From: Aquila chrysaetos chrysaetos
Taxonomy: Eukaryota > Chordata > Aves > Accipitriformes > Accipitridae
NCBI RefSeq assembly: GCF_900496995.4
Contig: NC_044022.1
Location: forward strand, 13,468,938-13,532,937
DNA length: 64,000 nucleotides
Reading direction: 5' to 3'
The number at the start of each line of letters is the position of its first letter. Position 1 is the first letter of the stretch. A model generated the notes under the pieces. That model saw only the letters and a list, made by a program, of their open reading frames with translations, was not told where the DNA came from and ran no database searches. Positions 52,606 through 64,000 of this stretch are shown in pieces. Position numbers and translations under genes: made by a program.

Positions 52606-53987
52606 GTAATGGCACTTCTTGTATGTAGTAAATTCTAGTTAAGCAAATACGTCATAGGATGAGCAGTCAAAAGAGAATATTATTGTCTGCCTGTTAATTA
52701 ATTCTTAACAAATTCTAAAATGATTAACTTCATAAGATAATATATCTGATCAAATACATTCTAATAGGAGGGTACTTTTGAAGGAATGCATCTAAATATT
52801 TAGACTCACTCCAAAACACAACAGAAGCCTAAAAGAGTTCCTGTCTGTGATTGTTATAGCAGCCTTTCCACCCCAAATCCTCCTACTCTATTAATTCTTT
52901 TGGTATTAAAAATTGTTTATATTTCTGCATATTCTTTATTCTTACTCTTATTAAAATGTATTTTTGAAAGCAACAGAGAAAAATTGTAATAAATAGTGCC
53001 AGTTAGGACTAAGCAGCTCACAAATAGACTGTTAATGAGAAGTAACTGAATTTATGAAGATCCAGACATGGATTCCAAAAAATATCCATGTTATGTATGT
53101 ATGTGTGTTGTATGGTCATAGGGGCCTGATCCTGGGATATATAAAAACCAATATATTGAGTAGAAAGCCTGGAAAATACAGTTTCATGTGAGCTCAGTTT
53201 CAAACTTCACTGCTGCAGGAAAGGGTAGTCCCTATCACTGCTCTTCCCCATTGCAGCTTGCGCTTATCAGAACTCTTGGTTGAACTGATTCATCTCATTA
53301 AGTGAGAAGAAAGCAAACCTTTTTTTTTTTGCCCTCTGTAGTTTTCTGATGGCTTCATGACCTGAACCAGTTCACTGAGGGGTAGCATGAATGCCAAAAC
53401 TTGCTTGAAGGAGGTAACAGGACCAGGTAATGAACAGGACCACTGCTTTCAGTGGCAGGAAGCTGTTAGATTGACTCAGATAATTCATAGCAATCCTTAA
53501 AGTTATCAAAGAGTGAAAGTTATCAAAAGCAAACACACAACAATATGCTTCTCTTTGGTTAAATGCAAGAAAGATATTCATATGTGGATGTTTATTGTAT
53601 TACAACTGTATTTCTTGTTCAGAACACTGAAGTCCAAGCTATCTATATTAAATAAGAGTTGGTTACAGTCATCATGTTACAAACTGTCATGTTTTTACCA
53701 AAGGAAAATGAGATGCATTCCTATTCCCTGAAATAGTTACTTTTGACTGCTAAAGTTAATTTTGGTTTGATCATTTCAAAATATTGGATCAGAACAAAAA
53801 GACAAGAGGTTAACTATCAAAGTGAGATAGCCAGTTATTATATAAACTTGAGACCTACGTCCCCAAAAGCACTTGTCTTTGTAGGTGTTCTCAGTTTTAT
53901 AGCTCAAAGTTTTAATCTCAGAACACATACTCAGCTGTTGTCTAAATGAAAATTATAAAGTATTTTAACTTTTAATTTAATTTCCAG
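52606..53987 (+). other. PGR: PGR intron 4 (1.4 kb)
   Basis: Donor GTAATG, acceptor TTAATTTCCAG. AT-rich, with a short TATG/TG-rich stretch near 53095-53112. No other feature seen. Confidence 0.95.
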
Positions 53988-54132
53988 GATTTCGGAATTT
54001 ACATATCGATGATCAGATAACCCTCATCCAGTATTCCTGGATGAGTCTAATGGTTTTTGCAATGGGATGGAGATCATACAAACATGTCAGTGGTCAAATG
54101 TTATATTTTGCACCAGATCTGATTCTAAATGA
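53988..54132 (+). CDS. PGR: PGR coding exon 5: ligand-binding domain, helices 4-6
   Basis: 145 nt, residues 593 (split) to 641 (split), donor GA|GTAAGT. It holds the nuclear receptor signature region: [18 protein letters not shown] at 594-611, which lines the coactivator groove, and Arg621 (AGA, 54071-54073), equivalent to human Arg766 that hydrogen-bonds the steroid 3-keto group with Gln580. The segment [11 protein letters not shown] carries the bird form Ala-Met, where human has Gly-Leu. The end [14 protein letters not shown] is identical across the family. Confidence 0.98.
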
Positions 54133-57100
54133 GTAAGTAGACTCTGCTGTTGCATAATATGAATGACATTTTGAACTTATCTGTGTCAATGAGAATGTGA
54201 CTTCATGGAGGCCAAGATTTCATTCATTGCTTGTTCTGTTTCAAAATTAACAGCAGAGGAAAGTCCTCTGATCATATTGAAGTTCAGTAACTTTGGGAAG
54301 AGTTTTGTGGGAATCCCAGATATTCTGTCTGTTGACATGGCCAAACAAAAGGAGTTCAAACAGTATTTTAATTATCTAAGAGAAAAATGAAAAAAAAAAA
54401 AAAAAAGAATGATGCTGTCAAAGATTTAGCTGAATTCATCTGAATAAGACATGAGTTAATGTTTAATAAATGGAACTAAGTGGGATTTTCTTTGGTTGTC
54501 ATTTGGGTGGTTTTTGCAAATACTAAATACTCAGTTTTGACACTTTCTGATAAAACTCTACTTTTCTGAAGTACATTTCTTGTTAGAAAATTGTAATAAT
54601 TGAGCAAGAAGGAGTTTTAATATCACGGATAAAATAAGTGAGACTTCTCCTTTCTGGCTTGAGGGGGGGATTGTTGGCTTAGATTTTCCTTCACTATGCT
54701 GATTAATTCTGATAATCTTCATTTTAGCCTTTGTCAGTTTTTCAGCTCTGCAAATTAATATGGTCAAAGCTGTAATTTTAGTTACTTTGGTTATAGTACA
54801 TGGGAATTTTCCAGGAACAGTAAAACGTAATTTAATCTCCCTATTTATTTTTCTGTAATACATTTTTCTCAGTTATCTTTTCTTAAAATCCTAAAAGAAC
54901 TACTATGAAGTGAGATGAAAGTTAAAGAGGTTTTCTTGTAAGACATATCTGTTTAAGGATTAAGAGGTGGATTTGCAGAAGATCTAGGCACCTGAATTTA
55001 AAATCTGTAGACCTGCAAGTTCTTGCCAGTGAAGTTCTTTGTAGAAAATACTCGGTGGAGCAGGCCCTGTAGCTCCTGACCTTTTCTCTTCCAGATGACT
55101 GTAAATCACTGTGAGGTTGTAGAGTAATGAATTCTTTCCTCTCCCATGTGTATTAATTATGTTGTACAAATTGAAATACTTTGAAGGGATGAGATTGAGA
55201 GAACTTCTCACTGTATTCTGTCCCAGCATAGTCTGTGATATATCTCATGGTTACATTCAGAAGGAACACAGTGAGGTGGCTTTAGGCAGTAATGGCATGT
55301 CTTGGGGTATTACCCTGCATGTGGACCGCTGCTGCCACCTTGTGAAGACGACTTAAGTACCTTCTTCCAGACCAGGGTTGAGATTTATGAACCCTGATTA
55401 TAATCCCTTAGAGGCAGCTTATTTGCATCTCAAGACCACCTACATTGAGAAGGAGGTGGACTGACAACATACCCTTCTCTTGGTTGTAGAACATCTCATC
55501 AGGGTCATAGTAGAAACGTTATAAACAAAGAGTTAGACATGAAAAGTAACTGGCACACTAAATCATAGCTGCAGCTATTTATTGGGAAATAAGTTAGCTT
55601 TTCGATCAGTAAAATGTAAGCAACTTCCTTGTCTATGATGATGTCTAAGATTGTACTTTCACGATCGCTTTATGCAAAAGTAACTGCTGAACACCGCCGA
55701 AAAAGTTAACTCCACCTGCCTCCCTGCCCTGGTCATGCATCCCCATGATTTCACTTAAGCTGGATCAAACACTATCTGGCTGCACTGTCAAACAGATAAG
55801 GAAATTGTATGCTTGAGAAATACCCCAGAAAAAGCCATTAATTACCAGGTGGAGGTGATCCCTGACCTGACTCACCACGTGGGAGTGCAGGCACTAATGC
55901 CAGAATAGCAGGAGTGCACACCTAGAGCTGGGAAGAGATAATGGCAATTCCTTCTACAGGGGCAACACACACTTGAGTTGTTTCAAAATGACCATGAAAC
56001 CACAATCCAAAGACTGTTTCACACCAATCTGTCATTTAACAAACTGAGTTGTAGTGCTCCTTGGGAATGACTTGTTTGGTAGCATCAGTTTCAGACCAAG
56101 AAAGCCAGGAGTGTTAGTCTGACAAAGAATTTATGAATTAGTATTAAAACCCTACAAGGGTTTACTGTTACTTATACTTTGCAGTGTCTGAAAACATGAA
56201 TAAGAACAGCATTTAAGCATACCCTGAAAGCTGCTATCACTCTTCATAGATAATAATTAGGAACAGAGACTACCAGAAAGGACTAGGAGGGAGTTTTAAA
56301 GTAGATATAGAAGTAACCAGTCCATTAAGATCTAACAGATTAAATTTCTGTGTTTAAGTCATTTAAGAGCTGGTACGAGATACCAGATGTTGAACAAAGC
56401 TGAAATAATTTTCATTTAAGATAACAGCAACACTTTAAATAGCAAGGAAAAACTTCAATGCATTGAGAAAAGTCTTTTATTCATGGAAAATATACTCTGT
56501 TTTCATTGTTGAGGGTATTATCTGCAGTCAGGTTGGAATGCTGATCTGAACTTTGTAAGGGGCAGGGGGGGCAAAATTTAATCTTGTTGTTATTTACCTA
56601 ATTCATTTGGATTGAGATGCAACTTTTGTAAAATTAGCCCAAGTTACTGGATCTTCAGGTTGATGTACAATGAATTTAGTCTAGATTACAAACTTTGTAG
56701 TGCTATTGTTGCAGTCATTTCAGTTGAAAACTGCCTTCCTAATAAATATTTGCAATAAAATATACTCCGTGTACCAAAATCTCAACAAGAAAAGCAAGAT
56801 CGAAGTGCTGCAAAAAACTAAACAGTTTTATGTATTTCCTTGTGTGATTTGTCCCATTTACTTCTGCAGGAGTTTAGATAAGGCTGTATTAATGTCTTAA
56901 GTTTACTTAAAAACTTTTTGTATATATTTACATGTAACATTTTTAACTGTTTAGCGGCATAAAATGCTACAAAATTATATCATTGCTTTTAGCAGAACAA
57001 TGTTAGACATGCAACAAAGTATTTTGATGCAGACATTTTTGCAAAACCTAAGGAATAGTTTTCTATAAACTTTCAGGTTTATCTTCAATTTTATGCTTTG

Positions 57101-57489
57101 AAGTATTTTCAGAGAATGTAAAAATCTGTCAACCTCTAAAAGAAAAAAAATACTTCACATTAATCATTAGGGTGTTTTTAACTAATAAAACTCCTTCTTT
57201 TTTGGTGGTTAGCATTCAGCTTTGAAAGTCTCCAAGGTGTTTTTTTTTTCTGGGCAGCAGTAACAGATTAAACATCCAAAATAATAGCACATTCATTACG
57301 ATTAAAAAACTAGTGTAGGTACAAAACAGTCAGAAAATTGTTTATGTGTGTAACCTCTTTCTTTAATTTCTGTAATGTGGTAATTAAACTGCTAACAAGG
57401 CACTTCCTTCAAACAATTAGTACTGGAGCCCTTCCTTTTCTTTATTTTCATGTTTTTTGGTTTTTTTTTTTACCTTTTCTGGGTGTAAG
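54133..57489 (+). other. PGR: PGR intron 5 (3.4 kb)
   Basis: Donor GTAAGT, acceptor with an 11-T run at 57461-57471 and GGGTGTAAG at the junction. It contains a 61-codon open frame at 54205-54390 followed immediately by a 17-A run, described separately. No supported gene. Confidence 0.95.
54390..54406. repeat. Poly(A) run of 17
   Basis: Seventeen consecutive A directly after a short open frame. No AATAAA signal or target-site duplication was seen to support a retrocopy. Confidence 0.85.
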
Positions 57490-57620
57490 ACAGAGGATGA
57501 AAGAATCATCGTTCTATTCCCTGTGTCTATCCATGTGGCAACTCCCACAGGAATTTGTCAGACTTCAAGTTAGCCAAGAAGAGTTCCTATGTATGAAAGC
57601 ACTGTTACTTCTCAACACAA
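57490..57620 (+). CDS. PGR: PGR coding exon 6: ligand-binding domain, helices 7-8
   Basis: 131 nt, residues 641 (split) to 685 (split). The junction restores GA|A (Glu641), and the reading frame is [20 protein letters not shown], then [20 protein letters not shown], up to LNT. Donor GTAGGT. Human exon 6 has the same length. Differences from human such as SMWQL and KALLL are those I remember for chicken, so this is the bird form. The acceptor ends in TAAG rather than the usual CAG, but it has a strong pyrimidine tract upstream and no other choice keeps the frame. Confidence 0.97.
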
Positions 57621-60600
57621 GTAGGTACTTTTATTTCTTTGAAACATATCACTGGTAAAAGAGTTTTGAACCATGTTGTTTAACTTGACAATTGCTAAGC
57701 TCTCTGGCTTAACAAATGGAAACTTCTTTAGGAGGAATGTTAGTATTTCAACACCTAAAAATATTTTTTCTAGTGTTTATAAGGAACAAGTAATTTGTGA
57801 TTCATTGTTGATTTTATTCTGTATAAAGACACTGAGGAAATGTTGGATCCCTTTTGATAGATGGCTATACTATATTACACATTTTCAAATCATGTGTGCA
57901 GTGTTTCTGCCTGGAAGCTCTTCAGCTTAAATGACTCTACACAGGCAAAAAAATGTTACAAGCATTAGAAATGTTATTAAAAAATATTTAATAAATTTGG
58001 CCAAGAACTTAAAACATGCTTACTCAAAGGAATTAGCGAGGTGGACATGGCACAGAATACGAACATTTATTCAACTTTTTATAGTCATAAATAGGTCGAG
58101 TTTAGCACAGACATAAACAAATGGAAATGTTTTTCTTTGGTTTGTTTCTCTAGAACAAAATCCATGGTCACTTTTAATCATACACATCTAAGGAATCCAG
58201 CATACAGCTGCATTCCACTTTAAATGGGAAGTGTGGTAGTTGATGAAGTTATCTTCCAAAACCTTTTCTAAAATACTAAAATGTACATCTGCTGTGGCCC
58301 TAATTGTTAGTTATGAATCCCCAAATAGAAAGTTTTAAAATGGTACAGGTGCTATTCAAAATGAGAATAAGCACCTCTGAGAAATATAATTGGAAGAATG
58401 TTGAAGTTTGGTTCTCTACACACTTACGGAGTCACAGGAGAGATGTGCAAATCCTACATAACCTGCTTGTTGGTTGTACAAAGTTTAGTAAAAGATAAGG
58501 AACTAAAATTATTCCCTCTTAAGCTGTACTTCACTGGTATTTGCATAAGCTCTTGCTTAAAAAAAACCTTGGTGTCAGCAGAGCATAAGCAGTAAAGATT
58601 AAATTTAGCTCATATGAACATAAAAATTACTAAAATAATAGTAAAATACTATATACTCTGCTAAAGCAATAAAAATAATGTGGACAAAAATCCCTTTCTG
58701 ATATAACTCCAGTTGCTTTGTTGGAATCTGAATATATTCCTATTTTAAATGTTTTCCACCTTGTTATCATCACAAATGAACTCCCTTGTCTATTACCTGA
58801 ACCTTAGAGGGAAGTTTTAAATTTCGGTGAAATTTAGATACATTTGTGATATTCCAGCTATCCTTTTCTGTCCAAGACAGTTCAAATCAAATTCAAAAAA
58901 CCATTACAGTGGTCCAATCCCTCTCATTTACGAGTGCATTAATTTAACAAGATTCAAGCTACCATTCTTTATCAACTGCGTTGCGCTCAAACTCATTTTT
59001 AAGATGAAATGTTTATATATATGCAAGAAATGAGTTTTTTAAAAAAAAAAAAGAAAGTATTTCTACATGTGCTGATGAGTTTTGCTTTTTGTTCTGTCCT
59101 GCACTTATTGTCCTATAGGAAAAAACAATTTGTCAGATCTTTGGGAGAAGGAACACACCTAACCGTTGCTGCTGAGACATTTAGTAAACATTTGGTACTG
59201 TATAAATATAATTCCACAAAACTATTTTCAAAAAACCTTACAAACTCATTGTTACTATAAAGTGGTTTTTAAGACTACTTTTATTTTAGTCGTGGTATTC
59301 ACCTTAATCCTTTTCAGATGTGAAAGTATGGCCATTTCAAGCTTTCATATACTAACAGTAAATCAAGCCTGAACTTTTAGTCTCTCATTCTGTCTTCTGT
59401 TTGATTTATTGTTTAGATGAACTGATTTTTACTTTTTATATAATTTTGAAGAAACAGTAATTTGTATTAAACATATCTAAATGTCAGTCTTGATACATTT
59501 TTAATTCTGAATGGACCCCCCAGCCTGAGTTTTAACATTATTTTTGATTTTACAGTTTTTCCATTGAGTTTGCTGTGGCTTAGATGTTTTCTTTATATTG
59601 TACGTGTGACAGTTTTAAAGCTGTCTTGAAAGCAGAATTAGTCTTTGCAAAAAGTGGACAAACATTTTTATTTTCTGCAATTGTTTCCATTTTACAGGTC
59701 CTCATTTACTGTATGTAACAATCTGTGTTGTAGTAGTGCCCCATAAGTTCTAAATAGGGCTCCGTCTTGCAGAGGCCATATCCATCTAGGAACTAATACT
59801 GTGAATAGTTCAAAAAGACTGTGATTTAAGAAAGTAGAGCTATGCCAAAAAAGAGAGAAGTACGCATATAGCAAGTTCAGTTCTAGCTCTAACACTTTCC
59901 AGACTTTTGATTTAGAGGAATTGCAAAATCTTATTGCATAAGATTTTGGCTGGGTTCTTCCCACTGAATAAAAGCATCTGCATTCTTTACATATGTTCAG
60001 GGGGAAGGAACATTTGAGCTACCTGTGCTTAAGTTGCATTTGTGCATGTAAGACATTGTAATTCTTCACTCAAAAAAATAGCTTAGTGGAACTTTTTGTG
60101 ATTGGACGGGAACGTGACTGTGCTTTTGCAGAATTCTGGGGAAACAGGCCATTCATTGCTGGAAGAGATCTTTTAACTTAATTCACAAGGGAAATGTAAG
60201 GACTTAATGGCTGGTTTAGAGATGTAAGTCAAGGATAGCATCCACCTAACCCTAAATTCCATCAGAATGTGACTTTCTATGAAGAAGATTTCATAGATGT
60301 CTGTAAATCTGCTGTTAAGACATACCCAGAACCATCCAGGTTTTGAAAATAAAGCTATTCTTTTTCCATGACATAACTTTTCCCCACTGTGAGTATTCCT
60401 CCTTGCATTACTCCTAAGCACATTGCATTCTCCACAAACCAGTACTTGTCCCTTCCATTCAGACCCTTGACGTAGGTGTGACAGGCACGCTTTCAGATGC
60501 CTCCTTCGTCTGTCTGGACTTGAGAGGCCATACTGAGTCAAACCAAAGGCCCACCTCATCCAGCATTTCATCTCCATCAGCTGCTAAACAAAAGCTAACA

Positions 60601-62680
60601 TGGCATCCCTAAAAGCTGGATTATTATTAGTTATGGTGTTATAAATGTACTTTCTGTGGAAGCAGTCACGATTTCTATTCTCTATTTTTATTTTTGTTTG
60701 AATTCTGTTTTAGTTAGGAGTCAGACCCTGGCTTCCATAGCCCAGCTCAGTGTTTAGACACTTATCTTTAAAGTAAACTTTCTATTTTCTGCATGTGTGT
60801 CTCCCTTCCTACCCCAGACATTCAGTTGTCTGAGGAGACACTGAGCAAGAGACAACCTCGGCAAATGGGATCATTTCCTCTCTTGGGCAGTCTCCTACAA
60901 AATAAGAGACTTCTGCTTAACTCAGGTAGAATAGAGATTTGAACTTCTGCCTTGTCAGCTCTCTCTGGGCTCAAGGTGAGGGAATTTTTATTTTAATATG
61001 TTTGCCTGAAGTGTCTCCTTTCCCCTTACATTTTTCTGAGGAACCAGACATGACTTAGACAACTGATTTCAGAACAGGGTTTATGATTTCTGAGTGGAAA
61101 GCAGTGATGCTGTCAGTGCAGGGTTTGCTACCGAATTCTCTTTCAGGGAGTGGGTTTAGGTCCAACCTCTGTGCAGCCATCTCCTTTTTGGCTGGCTTCT
61201 CTTTTAAGAATTCCCTTCCTAGGTGTCTAGTGCATTGTACAGAGTTAGTACACACATTTATTTATGTTTTAATTCCAGAAAGTGACAGATCACCTGAAAG
61301 TTAGGTGTTACCATATTGAGTAAGTCAATGTCACTATGAATCAAGCTTCAATTTTTTTTTAAAAAAAGATTCAAATGAAATCCATTGTGGCCTGATATTA
61401 GTCATGGTCTGATACCGTATTGAAGATGTACTAGATACCTAGGTAACTAGCAGGTGATTTTTTAAACTATGTGAGCTAGTCCCCGGGACATTCTTTTAGC
61501 ATCCGTGGAGAAAAATAAGCATCTCTACAGAATAATTAATTTCTTTCTAAGGATACTTCCAAAACAGTGAACATGCCTTGTGCCCAAGACTTGCCTGATT
61601 TTTCCCCACCCCCAGATGGAGTCCCTATACTGTAAAATGTCTAAAGTTTGGTGAAATGAATCCTTCTCCTCCTGCTTGCTGTCAGAATACAAAATGTTAA
61701 ATGTGACATTGCAGTGTGAAATGTCATTGGCAAGAGAGGAAGGAAGGGGGAAGAAATTTAACAGCTCTTTCAAAACCAGTATGCTTGAAACAAGACTATG
61801 TTTTAATGTATGATTATTATAGCGAAGCAAGGATTTAGATTTGTTTGCCAGATGGGAATATTTTTTCGAGTTTCATTTCTTCAAGTTTTTCACTTCTTAG
61901 TTGCCTTTGACAACATAAATTATAAGACTAGTGTATTACACTCTGCCATGTCAAGGAAGGTAGAGTCTAGAGCTTACACCTGTTTCCTTACAATGCTACC
62001 AACACTTATCATCAGTGATCAAATACGGTCTTATCACTAGCAGTCACGAACAGGTTCATTTCTGAATGTTCTCTCCATGTCCTCATTTTGGTCCTCACGG
62101 ATGACCATTAAGAGAAGAGTGAGTTCAACTATTTGGTCGTCCTTGCTAATTTCTCTAAAAAGCTGTTCACATTTAAGACTGGTAGTGGATCTATTCTGTT
62201 AAGTGAAAGAGGTCCAAACAGGAGGCCTGAGCCCTGGATGCTTTACTGTCTACGCTACTTAAGACTTGTTAGTTCATGCCTTGACTCCATTTTGAAGCAC
62301 TCCAGCTAGACCTCTCTAACATAAATCCGCTGTGAAGAGGGCTGACCCTCAGCAGTGTAACCATGAGCCAGTCCATAACACCTTTCCTCAAGGACAGGAG
62401 TGGTTCTTTTGGCCATCTTATTTTCAGCAGACAGGTGTAGCTGAAGCTTAAGGCTGTTTCTAGACATCAGCAATTAAGAGAATTGACTGATTATTGCCAG
62501 TATATCCTTTTAACTAATTGTATCACTGTTTCTGGAGTAACTGTTGAACAGGAAGAAGTACCTGGTGTATAATAATTAATTGCACTGCACAGCGTGAAAT
62601 AGTATAAAGTGTTTCTGTACTTTAAATTTCTCTCATTGCCTTCAGAATAAATTGCAACACAAGTGTTACTTTCTTTTTAG
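57621..62680 (+). other. PGR: PGR intron 6 (5.1 kb)
   Basis: Donor GTAGGT, acceptor TTACTTTCTTTTTAG. It contains a T6-A12 stretch at 59035-59052 and a possible old repeat at 60524-60577. The open frames of 60-134 codons within it look random. Confidence 0.95.
60524..60577 (-). mobile_element. Possible ancient CR1/L3-like remnant
   Basis: AGAGGCCATACTGAGTCAAA, then CCAAAGGCCCACCTCATCCA, then GCATTTCATCTCC resembles, in inverse orientation, the amniote repeat motif with TCTGACCCAGTATGGCC. It is likely the same old family as the piece at 31117. The orientation is assigned relative to that piece. Confidence 0.4.
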
Positions 62681-62838
62681 TTCCTTTGGAAGGTCTAAGA
62701 AGTCAAAGCCAATTTGATGAGATGAGAACAAGTTACATTAGAGAACTGGTCAAGGCAATTGGTTTGCGCCAGAAAGGCGTTGTGGCCAACTCACAACGTT
62801 TCTATCAACTTACAAAACTGATGGATTCCATGCATGAT
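62681..62838 (+). CDS. PGR: PGR coding exon 7: ligand-binding domain, helices 9-11
   Basis: 158 nt, residues 685 (split, A|TT Ile) to Asp737, ending exactly on a codon boundary at GAT|GTAAGT. It reads [20 protein letters not shown], then [20 protein letters not shown], then [12 protein letters not shown]. Length and phase match human exon 7. The protein must continue with the conserved segment beginning LVKQ in exon 8, which is not in this window, so helix 12 and the stop codon cannot be examined. Confidence 0.98.
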
Positions 62839-64000
62839 GTAAGTTTACTTGTTAATGTGTTTTGCTTTTTATATATGAAGGAACTAGTATTTCTTAAAAG
62901 TAATTTTATGGAAAGTGGCTAGTCAACATTTCAAAACAACAAAAGAAAAACCCCTACATTTGTCCTTTAGCGTGTATATTTGTGTAAATAGCTATCTATT
63001 CAGCATCAATATATATTGTTTATATATTATATGGTATACAAGATTTAAGTATTTGAGAAACAAGCATTTGAATGCTACAATTTTGTTTCATTATTTCTGT
63101 AAGGTAACTAGTACAGTTCTGGGTTTTGGTAGGGGGTGGCGTGTATGTGTGTGTGCGTCTGTATATACGTTCATGACAATATTTAAATAATGCAAAGAAT
63201 AGGCCATTCAAGTTGCAAAGTCAGGCTACTAAGAATTAGAGAAAGACAACCAAGATTGGTTTTGCAACCTTAATTCAGCTAGTTTTATGTATATATTCTA
63301 TGCCATTTTTTCAGTATCTGTCTATATTTGGGAATTGAGTAATCTTTGAGAACTCTAGTGCTGATATCATAGAGATTCATAAGCATGTTAAAAGATGCAG
63401 CTGATTCCGTTCCACATCTCTGAGAATCCAGCATGTACCCTATTGGCTTAACATCCATTAAGACTGAGGAACGATGTTTCGTATAAACCTTTGCCCATGT
63501 GAACATTGTTTTCTAATGGCTTGTGTATCTCTACAAGAGAGGCAAAAAGCAGAGGTACAGGGCCACACCTGATGGTTTTAGCAAGTGTTGGGGAAGTGGC
63601 ACCAAGATAGTTTAGGAAGAGCACTTTTGAGTTCGGTGCTGGTTGTGAGGGGCTCACAGGGAGTTCAGGGAAGGATGGGGTCTGTGCACGTTTTTATTCT
63701 GCACTCAGCAAATCTGCATTTTATTTTAATTGTTCATGAATAAATTCATTTATTCATCTAAAGCCTTTCATTGTCACTAATTCCCCCTTCTGTTTGGGAA
63801 AAAAAACCCTTCAAGGATCCCATTTATGGGAGTTAAGAGAGGTAACAATATTGATAATTAAGTGGTTTACCAGGTGGTCTGGAGTCTTTTGATCCACTGC
63901 ACAAACCTCTCCATCAGCTTTTGCTATCTGCAGAACTTATATTCACCATTTAGCTATTACATCATCTCAGATACCAGCAAAATGAGAATGAGACAAGTAC
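62839..64000 (+). other. PGR: PGR intron 7, partial
   Basis: Donor GTAAGT; the intron continues past the window end. A short TG-rich tract lies at about 63136-63170. I searched for the exon 8 start (LVKQLHLFC-like coding) and found none. Confidence 0.93.

Larger units (their letters stand above)
27417..64000 (+). other. PGR: PGR gene (progesterone receptor), 3' end outside window
   Basis: Seven coding exons with canonical GT/AG borders and unbroken phase give residues 1-737 of a steroid nuclear receptor (NR3C3). Exon lengths are 1205, 152, 117, 303, 145, 131 and 158 nt. From memory, exons 2, 3, 5, 6 and 7 match human PGR exactly and human exon 4 is 306 nt. The product is a progesterone-activated transcription factor of nucleus and cytosol, held by Hsp90 chaperones until ligand binds, and it controls oviduct and reproductive genes. 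The last exon, starting at codon 738, and the 3' UTR are not in the window. With a chicken-like ending of 51 residues the protein would be about 788 aa, against 786 in chicken. The transcription start is not determined, so the span given begins at the start codon. Confidence 0.97.

Noticed and set aside
60173..60577. 134-codon minus-strand frame in intron 6
   Set aside because: It overlaps a probable old repeat and has no recognisable domain; single isolated frames of this size are expected by chance.
62839..64000. Search for PGR exon 8
   Set aside because: No sequence encoding the conserved LVKQ-type segment or the C-terminal end was found. The exon must lie past the window.
1..64000. tRNA, rRNA, CRISPR, bacterial-type elements
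   Set aside because: None seen; the window is vertebrate nuclear DNA with a split gene and LINE fragments.

Overview
The window looks like bird nuclear DNA. It carries several CR1-type LINE fragments with the avian 3' tail, and one large split gene encodes a progesterone receptor (PGR) very close to the chicken protein as I remember it. It differs from chicken at a number of residues, so it is another bird. I cannot name the species.

Layout. Positions 1 to about 26560 are AT-rich DNA upstream of PGR in which I see no coding gene. This stretch holds four CR1 fragments (3549, 6664, 12951, 24287), a 47-bp tandem duplication (1594), two GC-rich patches (about 3997 and 16090) and low-complexity tracts. 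A CpG island covers about 26560-29060 and contains the putative PGR promoter, the 5' UTR and coding exon 1. PGR runs on the + strand. Its coding exons are 27417-28621, 29937-30088, 44322-44438, 52303-52605, 53988-54132, 57490-57620 and 62681-62838. All have GT/AG borders and consistent phase, and together they give 737 codons. The final exon, about 51 codons encoding the end of the ligand-binding domain, lies beyond the right edge. Introns 1-7 hold no other gene that I can support.

The receptor has an N-terminal transactivation region (residues 1-402, exon 1), a two-zinc-finger DNA-binding domain (about 423-491, exons 2-3), a hinge with a nuclear localisation signal, and a steroid-binding domain (exons 4-8).

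Main points of interest. (1) The methionine that starts the short PR-A isoform in chicken is a GTG valine codon here (residue 133), and exon 1 has no methionine after Met1. PR-A therefore cannot be made from the usual AUG. (2) The PR-B start codon sits inside a one-mismatch oestrogen response element. (3) The only two AUGs in the roughly 450 nt upstream of the start are both minimal AUG-UGA start-stop elements. (4) Residue 577 is Cys, the residue that makes the chicken receptor blind to RU486.
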